From assembly GCF_019697375.1 (NCBI RefSeq), contig NZ_JAHCDI010000003.1, forward strand, positions 434,001 through 498,000: a DNA stretch of 64,000 nucleotides, read 5' to 3'. A program made the position numbers and the translations under genes. The DNA comes from Micromonospora tarapacensis (GTDB lineage Bacteria > Actinomycetota > Actinomycetes > Mycobacteriales > Micromonosporaceae). Of the stretch, positions 10,091-19,048 are shown piece by piece; positions within the stretch are counted from its first letter, which is position 1, and every line of letters begins with the position of its first letter. Below the pieces are notes generated by a model. It was not told the DNA's origin. It saw only the letters and a list, made by a program, of their open reading frames with translations, and ran no database searches.

Positions 10091-10107
10091 GGAAGGAGCC
10101 CGACATC
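10091..10107 (+). promoter_or_regulatory. Strong Shine-Dalgarno site facing an ATC codon
   Basis: GGAAGGAG at 10091-10098 is the best ribosome binding site upstream of the receiver-PP2C gene. The codon at normal spacing (10105-10107, six bases on) is ATC, in frame with the gene. ATC is a very rare bacterial start. Either it is used, or one base differs from the true sequence, or the site is a decoy and translation begins at GTG 10135 or ATG 10162. Confidence 0.35.
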
Positions 10108-10161
10108 ACCAGCGATCTCCCGCCTGTCGCGGCGGTGACCCGGCCGCACCGGGGGACCGGT

Positions 10162-11385
10162 ATGGCCGGTCCCTCCGTGGCGTCCTGGCCCTATCCGCAG
10201 GGGGGCCTGGGCAGCAACCCCAATCTGCCGCCCGGCGAGCGGCTGCGGGTGCTGCTGGTGGAGGACGACGAGGGTGACGCGTTCCTCGTCGGCGAGTTGC
10301 TGACCGAGACGAACTCGGGGATCGATCTGCTGGTGGCGACCAGCCTGAGCGAGGCCCGCCAGCGGATCGCCGGGGTCGACTGCGTGCTGCTCGACCTGGG
10401 CCTGCCCGATGCTCAGGGGCTGGACGGGCTGCGGCAGGTGCTGGAGATGTCCGGCAGCGCGGCGGTCTGCGTGCTGACCGGCCGCTCCGACGAACACCTG
10501 GGCATCGTCGCGGTCGCCGAGGGAGCGCAGGACTACCTGGTCAAGGGCCAGGTTGACGGGGTGCTGCTGACCCGGGCGCTGCGTTACGCGGTGGAGCGCA
10601 AGCGGGCCGACGAGAACGCCCGACGGCTGCGCGAGGTGGAGCTGCGGCAGGCCGAGTCGGCCCGGTTGGAGCGCGGGCTGCTGCCCCAGCCGCTGATGTC
10701 GACCGACCAGATCGCGGTGCACACCTTCTACCGGCCCGGTCGGCACGCCGCGCTGATCGGCGGGGACTTCTACGACGTCGTGCAGACCCATCCCGACCGG
10801 GTCGACCTGATCGTCGGCGACGTGTGCGGCCACGGCGTGGACGAGGCGGCGCTCGGCGTCGAGTTGCGGGTGGCCTGGCGGGCACTGATCCTCGCCGGAG
10901 TGCCGGACGACGAGGTGCTGCCCGCGCTGGAGCAGGTGCTGATGAGCGAGCGCCGGCTCCAGGAGATCTTCGCGACCGTCGCGACCGTCCGGCTGGACCT
11001 CGGTGCCAACCGGGCGACCGTGCGGCTGGCGGGTCACCCGCCACCGGTGCTGCTCGCCGCGGGGCGGGTGACACCGGTGCCGGCCCGAGGTGGCCTGCTG
11101 CTCGGCGTACGCCCCCGCCGGCCCATCGCCTTCGACCTGGAGTTCGACACCGATGACTGGTCCCTGTTGATGTACACCGACGGCTTGATCGAGGGCCGGG
11201 TGGGCGAGGGCGACGAACGCCTCGACGTGCCCGGCCTGACCGGCCTGCTCAACGAGCCCGCCGGCCGGACGGTGCCGCTGCCCGACCTGCCTGCGTGGCT
11301 GGTCGGCCGGGCCGAGCAGCTCAACGACGGCCCGTTCGCCGACGACGTGGCGATGTTGCTGGTCAGTCGCGGTGGTGGCCGGTGA
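10162..11385 (+). CDS. Response regulator with SpoIIE/PP2C phosphatase output
   Basis: The product is about 407 residues. The receiver domain has LLVEDDEGDAF, the phospho-acceptor Asp in CVLLDLGLPDAQG, and a K-containing DYLVKGQVDG. A helical linker (ERKRADENARRLREVELRQAE) leads to a PP2C/SpoIIE-type phosphatase with GGDFYDVV, VGDVCGHGVDEA, YTDGLIE and FADDVAMLLV. Such proteins dephosphorylate anti-sigma antagonists in response to receiver phosphorylation. The start is uncertain: ATG 10162 has GGGGGA upstream, GTG 10135 is in frame, and the best Shine-Dalgarno faces ATC 10105. The stop overlaps the histidine kinase start as GTGA, so the two are translationally coupled and probably one signalling unit. 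Confidence 0.9.
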   Translation: MAGPSVASWPYPQGGLGSNPNLPPGERLRVLLVEDDEGDAFLVGELLTETNSGIDLLVATSLSEARQRIAGVDCVLLDLGLPDAQGLDGLRQVLEMSGSAAVCVLTGRSDEHLGIVAVAEGAQDYLVKGQVDGVLLTRALRYAVERKRADENARRLREVELRQAESARLERGLLPQPLMSTDQIAVHTFYRPGRHAALIGGDFYDVVQTHPDRVDLIVGDVCGHGVDEAALGVELRVAWRALILAGVPDDEVLPALEQVLMSERRLQEIFATVATVRLDLGANRATVRLAGHPPPVLLAAGRVTPVPARGGLLLGVRPRRPIAFDLEFDTDDWSLLMYTDGLIEGRVGEGDERLDVPGLTGLLNEPAGRTVPLPDLPAWLVGRAEQLNDGPFADDVAMLLVSRGGGR

Positions 11386-13151
11386 CGCCCGTGGGTGCCG
11401 GGTGGAGCCTGCGGGGCCGGCTGGCGGTGCTGATCGCGGTGGTCGGGCTGCTGCTGATCGGGGTGGCGGTCGCCGAGGCGGTGGTCGCCACCCGCAATCG
11501 GGCCCAGATCGACGCGGTGCTCAACAAGACCGGCCCGCTGCGCGTCAACTCCCAGGAGTTGCTCGCGGTGCTGGTCGACCAGGAGACCGCGATCCGGGGA
11601 TACGCGCTGACCGGTGACCGGGAGAGCCTCGGCCCGTTCGACGCCGGCCGGCAGCGGGAGCAGGAGCTGGCGGCCTCGACGGATCAACTGCTGGTGAACT
11701 ATCCAGGGCTGCACGACGAGTTCGAGCTGGTGCAGCTGCGAGCCGAGGAATGGCGGCAGACGGTCGCCCTACCGGTTATCCAGGCCATCGAGGTCGGCGG
11801 CGCCAGCGCCGGTCGTGAGCTGTTCACCGACGAGTCACGGCAGCGGTTCGACGAGATCCGGGTCGCCGTCGACGCGCTGCAGAACGGCATCCTCGAACTG
11901 CGCGACGAGGCTGCCGCCGACGTACGCGAGACCAGTAACCTGCTGGTGTTACTGCTGATCATGGCGGCGCTCGTGGTGCTGGTCGCCGGGGTGCTGCTGC
12001 TCACCTCGCTGGAGCGGATGGTGATCCGCCCGCTGACCAACCTGGCCGGGCAGGTCCGGGACGTCGCGACCGGCGACTACGGCCACGACATCGCCGGCAC
12101 CGGGCCGCCGGAGTTCCGGCGCCTCGGCGAGGACGTGGACGTCATGCGCCAGAAGATCGCGGCGGAGCTGGCCGAGGTACGCGCGGCGCGTGAGCGGATC
12201 GAGTGGGTCAACACCCAGTTGCAGCGGCAGGCCGAGGAGCTGACCCGCTCCAACCGCGACCTGGAGCAGTTCGCCTACGTCGCGTCGCACGACCTACAGG
12301 AGCCGCTGCGTAAGGTGGCCAGCTTCTGCCAGTTGCTCCAGCGGCGCTACGCCGGCCGGCTCGACGAGCGGGCCGACCAGTACATCGCGTTCGCGGTGGA
12401 CGGTGCGCAGCGGATGCAGCGGCTGATCAACGACCTGCTGGCGTTCTCCCGGATCGGCCGGCTCACCGCCGGCTTCGCCGACGTCGACCTGAACGACCTG
12501 ATGGCGGAGGTCGCGGCGCAGACCGAGCCGGCCCGCCAGTACGCCGACGCCGAGCTGACCTGGGGTGAGCTGCCCGTGATCCGCGGCGAGGAGCCGTTGT
12601 TGACCAATCTGCTGGTCAATCTGGTCAGCAACTCGGTGAAGTTCCGCCGGCCCGACGTGCCGCCGAAGGTGCACGTCTCGGCCCGGCTGGTCGGCGAGGA
12701 CTGGGAGGTCACCTGCCAGGACAACGGCATCGGGATCGAGCCGGAGTTCGCCGACAAGATCTTCGTGATCTTCCAGCGGCTGCACGCCAAGGACGCGTAC
12801 CCGGGAACCGGGATCGGGTTGGCGATCGTGAAGAAGATCGTGGAATACCACGGTGGCCGGGTCTGGGTGGACACCGACGTGCCCGAGGGTACGGCGATCC
12901 GGTTCACGCTGCCCGCGTTGCCGGCCGACATCGAGGCCTCCACGACCGCCACCGGGACGGACGGGCCGGCCGCCGACGTGGCGGGAACGGGCGTCGACGC
13001 GGCGGCTGGTCAGGTCGGTGACGCGGCCCCGGCCGGTGACGGTACGGTCGGCGCGGAGGCCGACGGCGGATCGGCGGAGCGTCCCGCGGCGGGCGCTGGC
13101 CTTTCGCCGGGCGGCACTGGACGAGATGGCATGAAGGAGGCGGTGGGATGA
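11382..13151 (+). CDS. CHASE3-HAMP sensor histidine kinase
   Basis: The product is 589 residues. TM1 spans ~11-30, an extracytoplasmic CHASE3-like domain ~31-185 ([15 protein letters not shown] is typical), TM2 ~186-208 and HAMP ~209-262. A coiled coil follows ([20 protein letters not shown]). The H-box is [11 protein letters not shown] with phospho-accepting His303, then HATPase motifs [19 protein letters not shown] and [18 protein letters not shown]. The ~80-residue tail is Ala/Gly/Asp-rich and probably disordered. The [15 protein letters not shown] form is shared with phytochrome-like kinases. Overlaps at both ends (GTGA with the PP2C regulator, ATGA with the next receiver) make a tight operon, so it likely phosphorylates one or both receivers. 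The signal is unknown. Confidence 0.93.
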   Translation: MTPVGAGWSLRGRLAVLIAVVGLLLIGVAVAEAVVATRNRAQIDAVLNKTGPLRVNSQELLAVLVDQETAIRGYALTGDRESLGPFDAGRQREQELAASTDQLLVNYPGLHDEFELVQLRAEEWRQTVALPVIQAIEVGGASAGRELFTDESRQRFDEIRVAVDALQNGILELRDEAAADVRETSNLLVLLLIMAALVVLVAGVLLLTSLERMVIRPLTNLAGQVRDVATGDYGHDIAGTGPPEFRRLGEDVDVMRQKIAAELAEVRAARERIEWVNTQLQRQAEELTRSNRDLEQFAYVASHDLQEPLRKVASFCQLLQRRYAGRLDERADQYIAFAVDGAQRMQRLINDLLAFSRIGRLTAGFADVDLNDLMAEVAAQTEPARQYADAELTWGELPVIRGEEPLLTNLLVNLVSNSVKFRRPDVPPKVHVSARLVGEDWEVTCQDNGIGIEPEFADKIFVIFQRLHAKDAYPGTGIGLAIVKKIVEYHGGRVWVDTDVPEGTAIRFTLPALPADIEASTTATGTDGPAADVAGTGVDAAAGQVGDAAPAGDGTVGAEADGGSAERPAAGAGLSPGGTGRDGMKEAVG

Positions 13152-13600
13152 CCGCGCCTGAGGACGGCAACAGCCCGATAGAGGTGCTGTTGGTCGAGGA
13201 CGACCCGGGTGACGTGCTGATGACTCAGGAGGCGTTCGAGGAACACAAGCTGCGCAACCGGCTGAACGTGGTGTCCGACGGTGCCGAGGCGCTGGCCTAC
13301 CTGCGCCGCGAGGGGCGGTACGCGGACGCCGTGCTGCCGGACCTGATCCTGCTCGACCTGAACCTGCCCCGCCGGGACGGCCGGGAGGTGCTGGAGGAGA
13401 TCAAGCGGGACGAGGCGCTCCGCCGGATTCCGGTGGTGGTGCTGACCACCTCCCAGGCCGACGAGGACATCCTGCGCAGCTACCAGCTGCACGCCAACGC
13501 GTACGTGGCCAAGCCGGTGGACTTCGAGCAGTTCATCTCGGTGGTCCGGCAGATCGACGAGTTCTTCGTCAGCGTGGTGAAGCTGCCGCCGCGTGGTTGA
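13148..13600 (+). CDS. Single-domain response regulator (Rcp1-like)
   Basis: The product is 150 residues, a receiver only with no output domain. [18 protein letters not shown] carries the acidic pocket, [16 protein letters not shown] the phospho-acceptor Asp, [12 protein letters not shown] the Thr, and [11 protein letters not shown] the Lys. The insert pattern matches phytochrome-partner Rcp1-type receivers. ATG 13148 overlaps the kinase stop as ATGA. Its 3' end overlaps the phosphatase gene by 8 bases. It could pass phosphate on or act as a phosphate sink for the neighbouring kinase. Family certain, partner inferred from position. Confidence 0.92.
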   Translation: MTAPEDGNSPIEVLLVEDDPGDVLMTQEAFEEHKLRNRLNVVSDGAEALAYLRREGRYADAVLPDLILLDLNLPRRDGREVLEEIKRDEALRRIPVVVLTTSQADEDILRSYQLHANAYVAKPVDFEQFISVVRQIDEFFVSVVKLPPRG

Positions 13601-14402
13601 CACCCTGCTCGACGATGTCGCCGGGCTGTTGCGGGAGACCGCCGACCGAGTCGTGCTGCCGTTGTTCCGCCACCTCGGTGACGCCGACGTGTCCGAGAAG
13701 GCCCCCGGTGAGCTGGTCACCGTGGCCGACCGCCGGGCGGAGGAAGCGATCACGGCCGGGTTGCTCCGGTTGCGACCGGGTTCGGTGGTCGTCGGTGAGG
13801 AGGCGGTGGCGGACGACCCGGCGCTGCTGCGTCACCTGCGTTCCGCCGGTGACGTGTGGCTGGTCGATCCGGTCGACGGCACCGCCAACTTCGCGGCGGG
13901 GCGACGCCCGTTCGCGCTGATGGTCTCCCTGCTCACCGACGGTGAACCGGCGGCCGGCTGGGTGTTCGACCCGCTGGCCGACGCGTTGGCCAGCGCCCGC
14001 AGTGGCGAGGGTGCGTACCTGGACGGGCATCCGCTGCGCCTGCCGGTCGCGGGGCCGCCGGTGGGTGAGCTGCGGGGTGCCGCGATGACCAGGTTCCTGC
14101 CGGGACGCTCGCGGCGCACGGTCGAGGCGGGCGGCGCGCGGATCGGTGAGCTGCTGCCGGGCCTGCACTGTGCCGGCCGGGAATATCTCGACGTGCTCAC
14201 CGGCCAGCAGCAGTTCGTGCTCTTCTGGCGCACCCTGCCGTGGGATCACGGCCCGGGCACGCTGCTGGTGCAGGCCGCCGGCGGGGTGGCCCGCCGACTC
14301 GACGGCAAGGACTACCACCCCGCCGACACGGAGCACGGCCTGCTGGTCGCCGTCAACGACGAGGTCTGGACCGAGGTCCACCAGGCCCTCCTCCCCGCCT
14401 GA
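13593..14402 (+). CDS. Inositol monophosphatase-family phosphatase
   Basis: The product is 269 residues with the IMPase/FIG metal-binding signatures: VVGEEAV (motif with metal-binding Glu), [12 protein letters not shown] (WxVDPxDGTxNF) and [15 protein letters not shown] near the C-terminus. These enzymes use magnesium to dephosphorylate inositol-1-phosphate, histidinol phosphate, PAP or fructose bisphosphate. The exact substrate cannot be told. GTG 13593 lies inside the end of the receiver gene (8-base overlap), so it is cotranscribed with the two-component genes. No membrane segment is seen. Its presence in a signalling operon is curious and may be positional only. Confidence 0.85.
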   Translation: MVDTLLDDVAGLLRETADRVVLPLFRHLGDADVSEKAPGELVTVADRRAEEAITAGLLRLRPGSVVVGEEAVADDPALLRHLRSAGDVWLVDPVDGTANFAAGRRPFALMVSLLTDGEPAAGWVFDPLADALASARSGEGAYLDGHPLRLPVAGPPVGELRGAAMTRFLPGRSRRTVEAGGARIGELLPGLHCAGREYLDVLTGQQQFVLFWRTLPWDHGPGTLLVQAAGGVARRLDGKDYHPADTEHGLLVAVNDEVWTEVHQALLPA

Positions 14403-14684
14403 CCAACTCCACCCCGCACCCTGTCGATCGTGAGGTCGGCGGCGGAGCCGGAGATCGAAGTCGCCGCCAATCTCATGATCAACCTCGTGTTGGGTGCGGA
14501 GGGTGAGTGCGGGGTTGCGGTGGGGTGATGGTCGATGGCCGGTGGGGGTCGGGGGACTGGTGGTCGGGGGTGGTTCCGGTATTCTGACCGGCGGCCTTCC
14601 GCCAGCAGGCCGCCGACCGGCGCCGGCGGGGCCGCCGCCGCGCAGCGCATCACCGGGGCCGGCGGCCGACGAAAGGATGCTTTC
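14403..14684. terminator. Intergenic region with 19-bp hairpin (14426-14480)
   Basis: No gene is seen here. GATCGTGAGGTCGGCGGCG at 14426-14444 pairs with 14462-14480 around a 17-base loop. The three mismatches are all G-T, so the RNA stem on the plus strand is continuous with G-U wobbles. It lies 24 bases past the phosphatase stop and probably terminates the two-component operon. Read on the minus strand it begins GATCATGAGATT, close to the GATCATGGAGTT element at 49.5 kb. The G-rich stretch from about 14500 to 14684 should hold the promoter of the next gene, but no clear -10/-35 pair is visible. Confidence 0.55.
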
Positions 14685-15701
14685 GTGCGCAGGTCCATGC
14701 CCATCCGGCGGCGGGTTCACCGGCCGCTGATCGCCCTGCTCGCCGCCGTGGCGTTGTTGCTCGGCGGCGGTGCGGTGCCGGCGTACGCCGAACCCGACGA
14801 GGGCGGCAGCAAGAAGCTGCGCGATGCCCTGGAGGCGACCGCCAAATCGCACATCGAAGCCAAGCGCAAGCTCGACGGTTCCAAGAAGCGGCAGAAGCAG
14901 ATGGCCGCCGAGCTGGCCGGGCTGGAGGATCGGCTGGTCGAGCTGACCGCCATGGTCGGCGAGGTGGCCGCGCAGTCGTACCGGGTCGGCCGGCTGAGCC
15001 CGGCGGCCGTGCTGCTGGACAGCACCACCCCGGAGGCGTTCGTGCAGCGGGCCGCCAACCTCGACATGATGGCCCAGCGCGACGGGCGGCGGGTGCGGGA
15101 GCTGAGCGAGGCGCACGAGCAGGCCCGGCAGGCCAAGTTGGCGATCAACGCCGAGGTGCGCGAGCAGACCAAGCAGCTCGCCGTGATGGCGAAGAAGAAG
15201 AAGGAGGCCGAGGCGGCCCTGGCGGCGGTCAGCTCGGGCAGCAGTGGCGGCTTCAGCGGCGGCAGTTCCGCCTCGGCGAAGCCGGCGCCGCGCAACTCCG
15301 ACGGCTCCTGGCCGGGCGAGTCCTGCTCGGTGAACGACCCGACCACGTCGGGCTGCATCACGCCGCGCACCCTGCACGCGTTGAAGCAGACCCAGGCCGC
15401 GGGGTACAAGCGCCACGTCTCCTGTTACCGCAGTGGTGGCTCGGGTGAGCACCCCAAGGGCCGGGCCTGCGACTTCGCCGCCGCGACGAACGGGTTCGAG
15501 GACCGCACGGCGACCGGCGGTGACAAGTCGTACGGTGACAGTCTGGCCGCCTGGCACGTCCGCAACGCCGATCGGCTCGGTGTGCTCTACGTGATCTGGT
15601 TCCGGCAGATCTGGCATCCGGGCACCGGCTGGCGGGCGTACGGCGGAAGCGGCAGCCCGGCCGCCGACCACACGAACCATGTTCATCTCTCGATGTACTG
15701 A
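14685..15701 (+). CDS. Secreted coiled-coil protein with ARB_07466-like C-terminal domain
   Basis: The product is 338 residues. The signal peptide is a basic VRRSMPIRRRVHR followed by LIALLAAVALLLGGGAVPAYA. Residues ~40-180 form a Lys/Glu/Ala-rich coiled coil like those of RipA-type and FtsEX-controlled wall hydrolases. After a Gly/Ser linker, residues ~210-338 match the ARB_07466-type domain found at the C-terminus of actinobacterial secreted wall proteins: GCITPRTLHAL, HVSCYRSGG, EHPKGRACDFA and DHTNHVHLSMY. The conserved His and Asp suggest a metal site, but no reaction is established. GTG 14685 is set by GAAAGGA seven bases upstream. It probably acts at the cell wall. Confidence 0.75.
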   Translation: MRRSMPIRRRVHRPLIALLAAVALLLGGGAVPAYAEPDEGGSKKLRDALEATAKSHIEAKRKLDGSKKRQKQMAAELAGLEDRLVELTAMVGEVAAQSYRVGRLSPAAVLLDSTTPEAFVQRAANLDMMAQRDGRRVRELSEAHEQARQAKLAINAEVREQTKQLAVMAKKKKEAEAALAAVSSGSSGGFSGGSSASAKPAPRNSDGSWPGESCSVNDPTTSGCITPRTLHALKQTQAAGYKRHVSCYRSGGSGEHPKGRACDFAAATNGFEDRTATGGDKSYGDSLAAWHVRNADRLGVLYVIWFRQIWHPGTGWRAYGGSGSPAADHTNHVHLSMY

Positions 15702-15737
15702 CCCGCCGTCCCGGGACGGCTGCGTACCATCGCCACG

Positions 15738-17291
15738 ATGAACTCTCCATCGCCTGAGGTGGCCGTCCCACCCGCGCCGCCCCAACTGGCGACGGCCCGG
15801 GCCCTGCCCAACGGGCTCGCCGCGTTCCTGGTCTTCTACTCCAGCGGTGCGGTGCTGGTCCTGGAGACCGCCGCGCTACGCCTCGTCGGGCCGTACGTGG
15901 GGGTCACCCTCCAGGTGACCAGCTCCGTCATCGGCATCGCGCTGGCGGCCATCGCGTACGGGGCGTGGGCGGGCGGCTGGCTGGCCGACCGACGCAACCC
16001 GCGCACCATGCTGGCGCCCGCGCTGGTGCTGTCCGGCATCGCCACCGCGATCACCTTGCCGGCGGTGCGGTACGCCGGTGAGGTGCTGCGGGGCGGTGCG
16101 ACAAGTGCCATCCTGCTGCTGGTCGCGGTCGCCGTGTTCGCACCCGCGATGCTGCTCTCCGCGGTCACCCCGCTGGTGGTCAAGCTCCAACTCGCCGACC
16201 TGCGCCGCACCGGCCAGGTGGTCGGCCGGCTCTCCGGCATCGGCACGCTGGGCGCCGTCACGGCCACCCTGGTCACCGGGTTCGTGCTGGTCGCCGCCCT
16301 GCCCAGCACGGTCATCCTGTTCGGGCTCGCCGCCTCGCTCGGCATCGTCGGCATCGCCCTTGGGGTGTACCTGCACCGGCAGGACCGGGCCGCGTTGCCC
16401 GGCCCGGGGCGGCTCAAGGCCGCTCTGGCGGTGCTCGGCCTCGCCGGCGCCGGGTTGACCATGGTCGCCCCGAATCCCTGTGACGTCGAGACGGCGTACC
16501 ACTGCGCCCGGGTCGAGGCTGATCCCGGCCGGACGAGTGGGCGGACGCTGCTGCTCAACTCGGCCCAGCACTCGTACGTCGACCTGGCCGACCCGACCCA
16601 CCTGGAGTACGCCTACACCCGGTGGATCGGCGCGGTGGCCGACGTGGTCGCCCCACCCGGCCAGCGGCTCGACGCGCTGCACCTGGGCGGCGGCGGGTTC
16701 ACCGTGCCGCGGTACCTGACCGCCACCCGGCCCGGCACCGACAACCTGGTCTTCGAGATCGACGGTGGGCTGGTCGAGCTGGGGGAGCAGCGGCTCGGCG
16801 TCCGCCAGGGGCCGGACCTGCGGGCGGTGGTGGGTGACGCCCGCCTGCTGGTGGCCGCGGAGCCGACGGACAGTCGGGACTACGTGGTGGGTGACGCCTT
16901 CGGACACCTGGTGGTGCCCTGGCACCTGGCCACCCGGGAGATGGCCGCCGAGATCCGGCGGGTCACCCGGCCGGGCGGGGTGTACGTGCAGAACGTCATC
17001 GACTACCCGCCGCTGCGGTTCGTCCGCAGCGAGGTGGCCACCGTCGCCGCCGAGTTCGGGCACGTCGCGTTGATCGCCCCGCCGGAGGCGCTGGCGGGCG
17101 AGCGCGGCGCCAACTTCCTCATCGTGGCCTCCGACGCGCCGCTGCCGCTGGCTGCCGTGCGGGCCCGGCTGGACGCGGGCAACGAGCCGGCCAGCCTGCT
17201 CAGCGGCGGTGACCTGGCGGACTTCGTCGGCGAGGCGCTGGTGCTGACCGACGACTACGCCCCGGTGGACCAACTACTCGCCACCGCCTGA
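15738..17291 (+). CDS. Membrane-embedded spermidine synthase-like protein
   Basis: The product is 517 residues. The N-terminal ~240 residues hold about seven hydrophobic segments (VFYSSGAVLVLETAALRLVG, VIGIALAAIAYGAWAGGWLA and others), as in the fused MFS/spermidine-synthase family. The C-terminal half is a Rossmann methyltransferase-fold domain: LDALHLGGGGFTVPRYL, NLVFEIDGGLVELGEQRLG, VVGDARLLVA and YVVGDAFGHLVVPWHLATRE. The usual catalytic D-x-x-D region is altered (GDAFGHL), so true polyamine synthase activity is doubtful. It stands alone between the wall-protein gene and a Ser/Thr kinase. Substrate and role are unknown. Confidence 0.75.
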   Translation: MNSPSPEVAVPPAPPQLATARALPNGLAAFLVFYSSGAVLVLETAALRLVGPYVGVTLQVTSSVIGIALAAIAYGAWAGGWLADRRNPRTMLAPALVLSGIATAITLPAVRYAGEVLRGGATSAILLLVAVAVFAPAMLLSAVTPLVVKLQLADLRRTGQVVGRLSGIGTLGAVTATLVTGFVLVAALPSTVILFGLAASLGIVGIALGVYLHRQDRAALPGPGRLKAALAVLGLAGAGLTMVAPNPCDVETAYHCARVEADPGRTSGRTLLLNSAQHSYVDLADPTHLEYAYTRWIGAVADVVAPPGQRLDALHLGGGGFTVPRYLTATRPGTDNLVFEIDGGLVELGEQRLGVRQGPDLRAVVGDARLLVAAEPTDSRDYVVGDAFGHLVVPWHLATREMAAEIRRVTRPGGVYVQNVIDYPPLRFVRSEVATVAAEFGHVALIAPPEALAGERGANFLIVASDAPLPLAAVRARLDAGNEPASLLSGGDLADFVGEALVLTDDYAPVDQLLATA

Positions 17292-17361
17292 TCGGGTGAC
17301 CCGCTGACCGAATCCGACCAGAAAGGTGTAGGCGGCCCCGCGTCGGGCAACAACGCCGACC

Positions 17362-19005
17362 ATGAGTGGTGGGGTACGCAGGGGTGCGCAACTGCTCGGT
17401 GAGCGGTACCGGCTCATCGAGCAGGTCGGTGCGGGCGGCATGTCGGTGGTCTGGCGCGGCTACGACGAGGTGCTCGGCCGGCAGGTCGCGGTGAAGGTTC
17501 TCGCCGCCCGGCTGGCCAGCGACCGGGCGTTCCGGCACCGGATCCGGATCGAGGCCCAGGCCGCCGCCCGGCTCTGCCACCCCAACATCACGAACGTGTA
17601 CGACTACGGCGAGTCCGAACCGGTCGGGCTGACCGTGCCGTACGTGGTGATGGAGCTGATCGACGGCGGCCCGCTGACCGCGCGACTGGCCCGCGACGGG
17701 CACCTGCCCTGGCGGGAGGCGGTGACGGTGGCCGCCGAGGTCGCCTCCGCGTTGGCCACCGCGCACGCCCGGGGGGTGGTGCACCGCGATGTCACACCCG
17801 GCAACGTGATGTTGACCCCGACCGGGGTGAAGATGGTCGACTTCGGCATCTCGGCGCTGGTCGGGGAGAGCGAGAAGGGCCTGGACGGCGCCCTGCTCGG
17901 CACTCCCGCCTACCTCGCCCCCGAGCGGCTCGACAACGGGCAGGTCAGCCCGGCCACCGACGTCTACGCGGTCGGGCTGCTGCTGTACCGGATGCTCACC
18001 GGGCGGCTGCCCTGGCAGGCCGACACCACCACGCAGATGCTGCGGGCGCACATGTACCGCGAACCGGAGCCGATGCCGCCGGTGCCCGGGCTGCCGACCG
18101 GCGTCGTCGAGCTGGTCCGCCGCTGTCTGGCGAAGCGGCCGACGGACCGACCGGCCACCGCCGAGCTGGCCCGGACCCTCGCCGTGGCGGCCGGAAAGGT
18201 GCCGGTGCCCTCCGCTGCCGCCGTCGCCGAGCCGATGGCCCTGGCCGGCGCCGACACCACGATCCTGCCCTGGTCCGCGGCGACCGGCGCGCTGCCGCTG
18301 GTCGGCCTGCGAACCCGTCGCGCGTTGGCTCGGCGACGCCGGGTCGAGGCGGTGGCGGCCGCGGGCGTGTTGATGGCCGTCACGGCGGTGGTGTGGGGCG
18401 TCACCTCGCACACCCCGGCCAGCGGCGGAATCGACCAGCCGGCCGAGGCCCGGATCGGCGCCGAGCGGCGGATTCCCTGCCAGGTCACGTACGCCTTGCG
18501 GAAGGACTCCGGCAAGGACTTCACGGCCGAGCTGAGCCTGACCAACACCGACGACCGGGAACTGCGCGACTGGACGATGAGCTTCGCGTTCCCCGGGCAG
18601 CAGGAGGTGACCGGCGCGACACCGGCGGCGGTACGCCAGCAGGGCCGGGCGGTGGCCGTACAGGCGGCCCCCGAGCGGCCCGCCCTCGCATCGGGTGCCA
18701 CCGAGAAACTGAGCCTGACCGGGCGCTACACCGGGACGAACCCGCTGCCGGTGGAGTTCCGGGTGGGTGGTGCACTGTGCGGGGTGCAGGTCTCGGGCGT
18801 GGCCGGCACCGCGCCGACCACCAAGCCGGCGCCCACCAAGACGGTGAAGGCGGCGGCCGGGAAGGCCGGCTCCGGCGGGGCCAGACCGAAGCCGGGCGGT
18901 GACAAGAAGAAGCCGGCGGCGACGAAGGCCGAGGCGGACAAGGGCAAGCCGGACAAGGGCCAGCCCAAGCCGGCGAAGCCCGGCAAGGGCCGGGGCGGGA
19001 AGTAG
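17362..19005 (+). CDS. Transmembrane Ser/Thr protein kinase with CBM2-like outer domain
   Basis: The product is 547 residues. The Hanks-type kinase (~15-275) has GAGGMSVVWRG, VAVKVL, catalytic VHRDVTPGNVM, DFGIS and GTPAYLAPE. A membrane segment lies near 330-350 (VEAVAAAGVLMAVTAVVWGV). The outer ~110 residues, from CQVTYALRKDSGKDFTAELS to GGALCGV, have the fold pattern of carbohydrate-binding module 2: paired Cys, DWTMSFAFPG, and aromatic/Gly spacing. The C-terminus is a ~75-residue Lys/Pro/Ala tail. Actinobacterial STPKs sense wall fragments through outer PASTA domains. A CBM2-like domain here suggests sugar or wall binding, which is inference. In the active-site loop the usual Lys (HRDxKPxN) is Thr (HRDVTPGN). 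Confidence 0.85.
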   Translation: MSGGVRRGAQLLGERYRLIEQVGAGGMSVVWRGYDEVLGRQVAVKVLAARLASDRAFRHRIRIEAQAAARLCHPNITNVYDYGESEPVGLTVPYVVMELIDGGPLTARLARDGHLPWREAVTVAAEVASALATAHARGVVHRDVTPGNVMLTPTGVKMVDFGISALVGESEKGLDGALLGTPAYLAPERLDNGQVSPATDVYAVGLLLYRMLTGRLPWQADTTTQMLRAHMYREPEPMPPVPGLPTGVVELVRRCLAKRPTDRPATAELARTLAVAAGKVPVPSAAAVAEPMALAGADTTILPWSAATGALPLVGLRTRRALARRRRVEAVAAAGVLMAVTAVVWGVTSHTPASGGIDQPAEARIGAERRIPCQVTYALRKDSGKDFTAELSLTNTDDRELRDWTMSFAFPGQQEVTGATPAAVRQQGRAVAVQAAPERPALASGATEKLSLTGRYTGTNPLPVEFRVGGALCGVQVSGVAGTAPTTKPAPTKTVKAAAGKAGSGGARPKPGGDKKKPAATKAEADKGKPDKGQPKPAKPGKGRGGK

Positions 19006-19048
19006 CCGGCCACCGCGCCGGCCACGCGGCCTCGGCTGTCCGGCCGGC

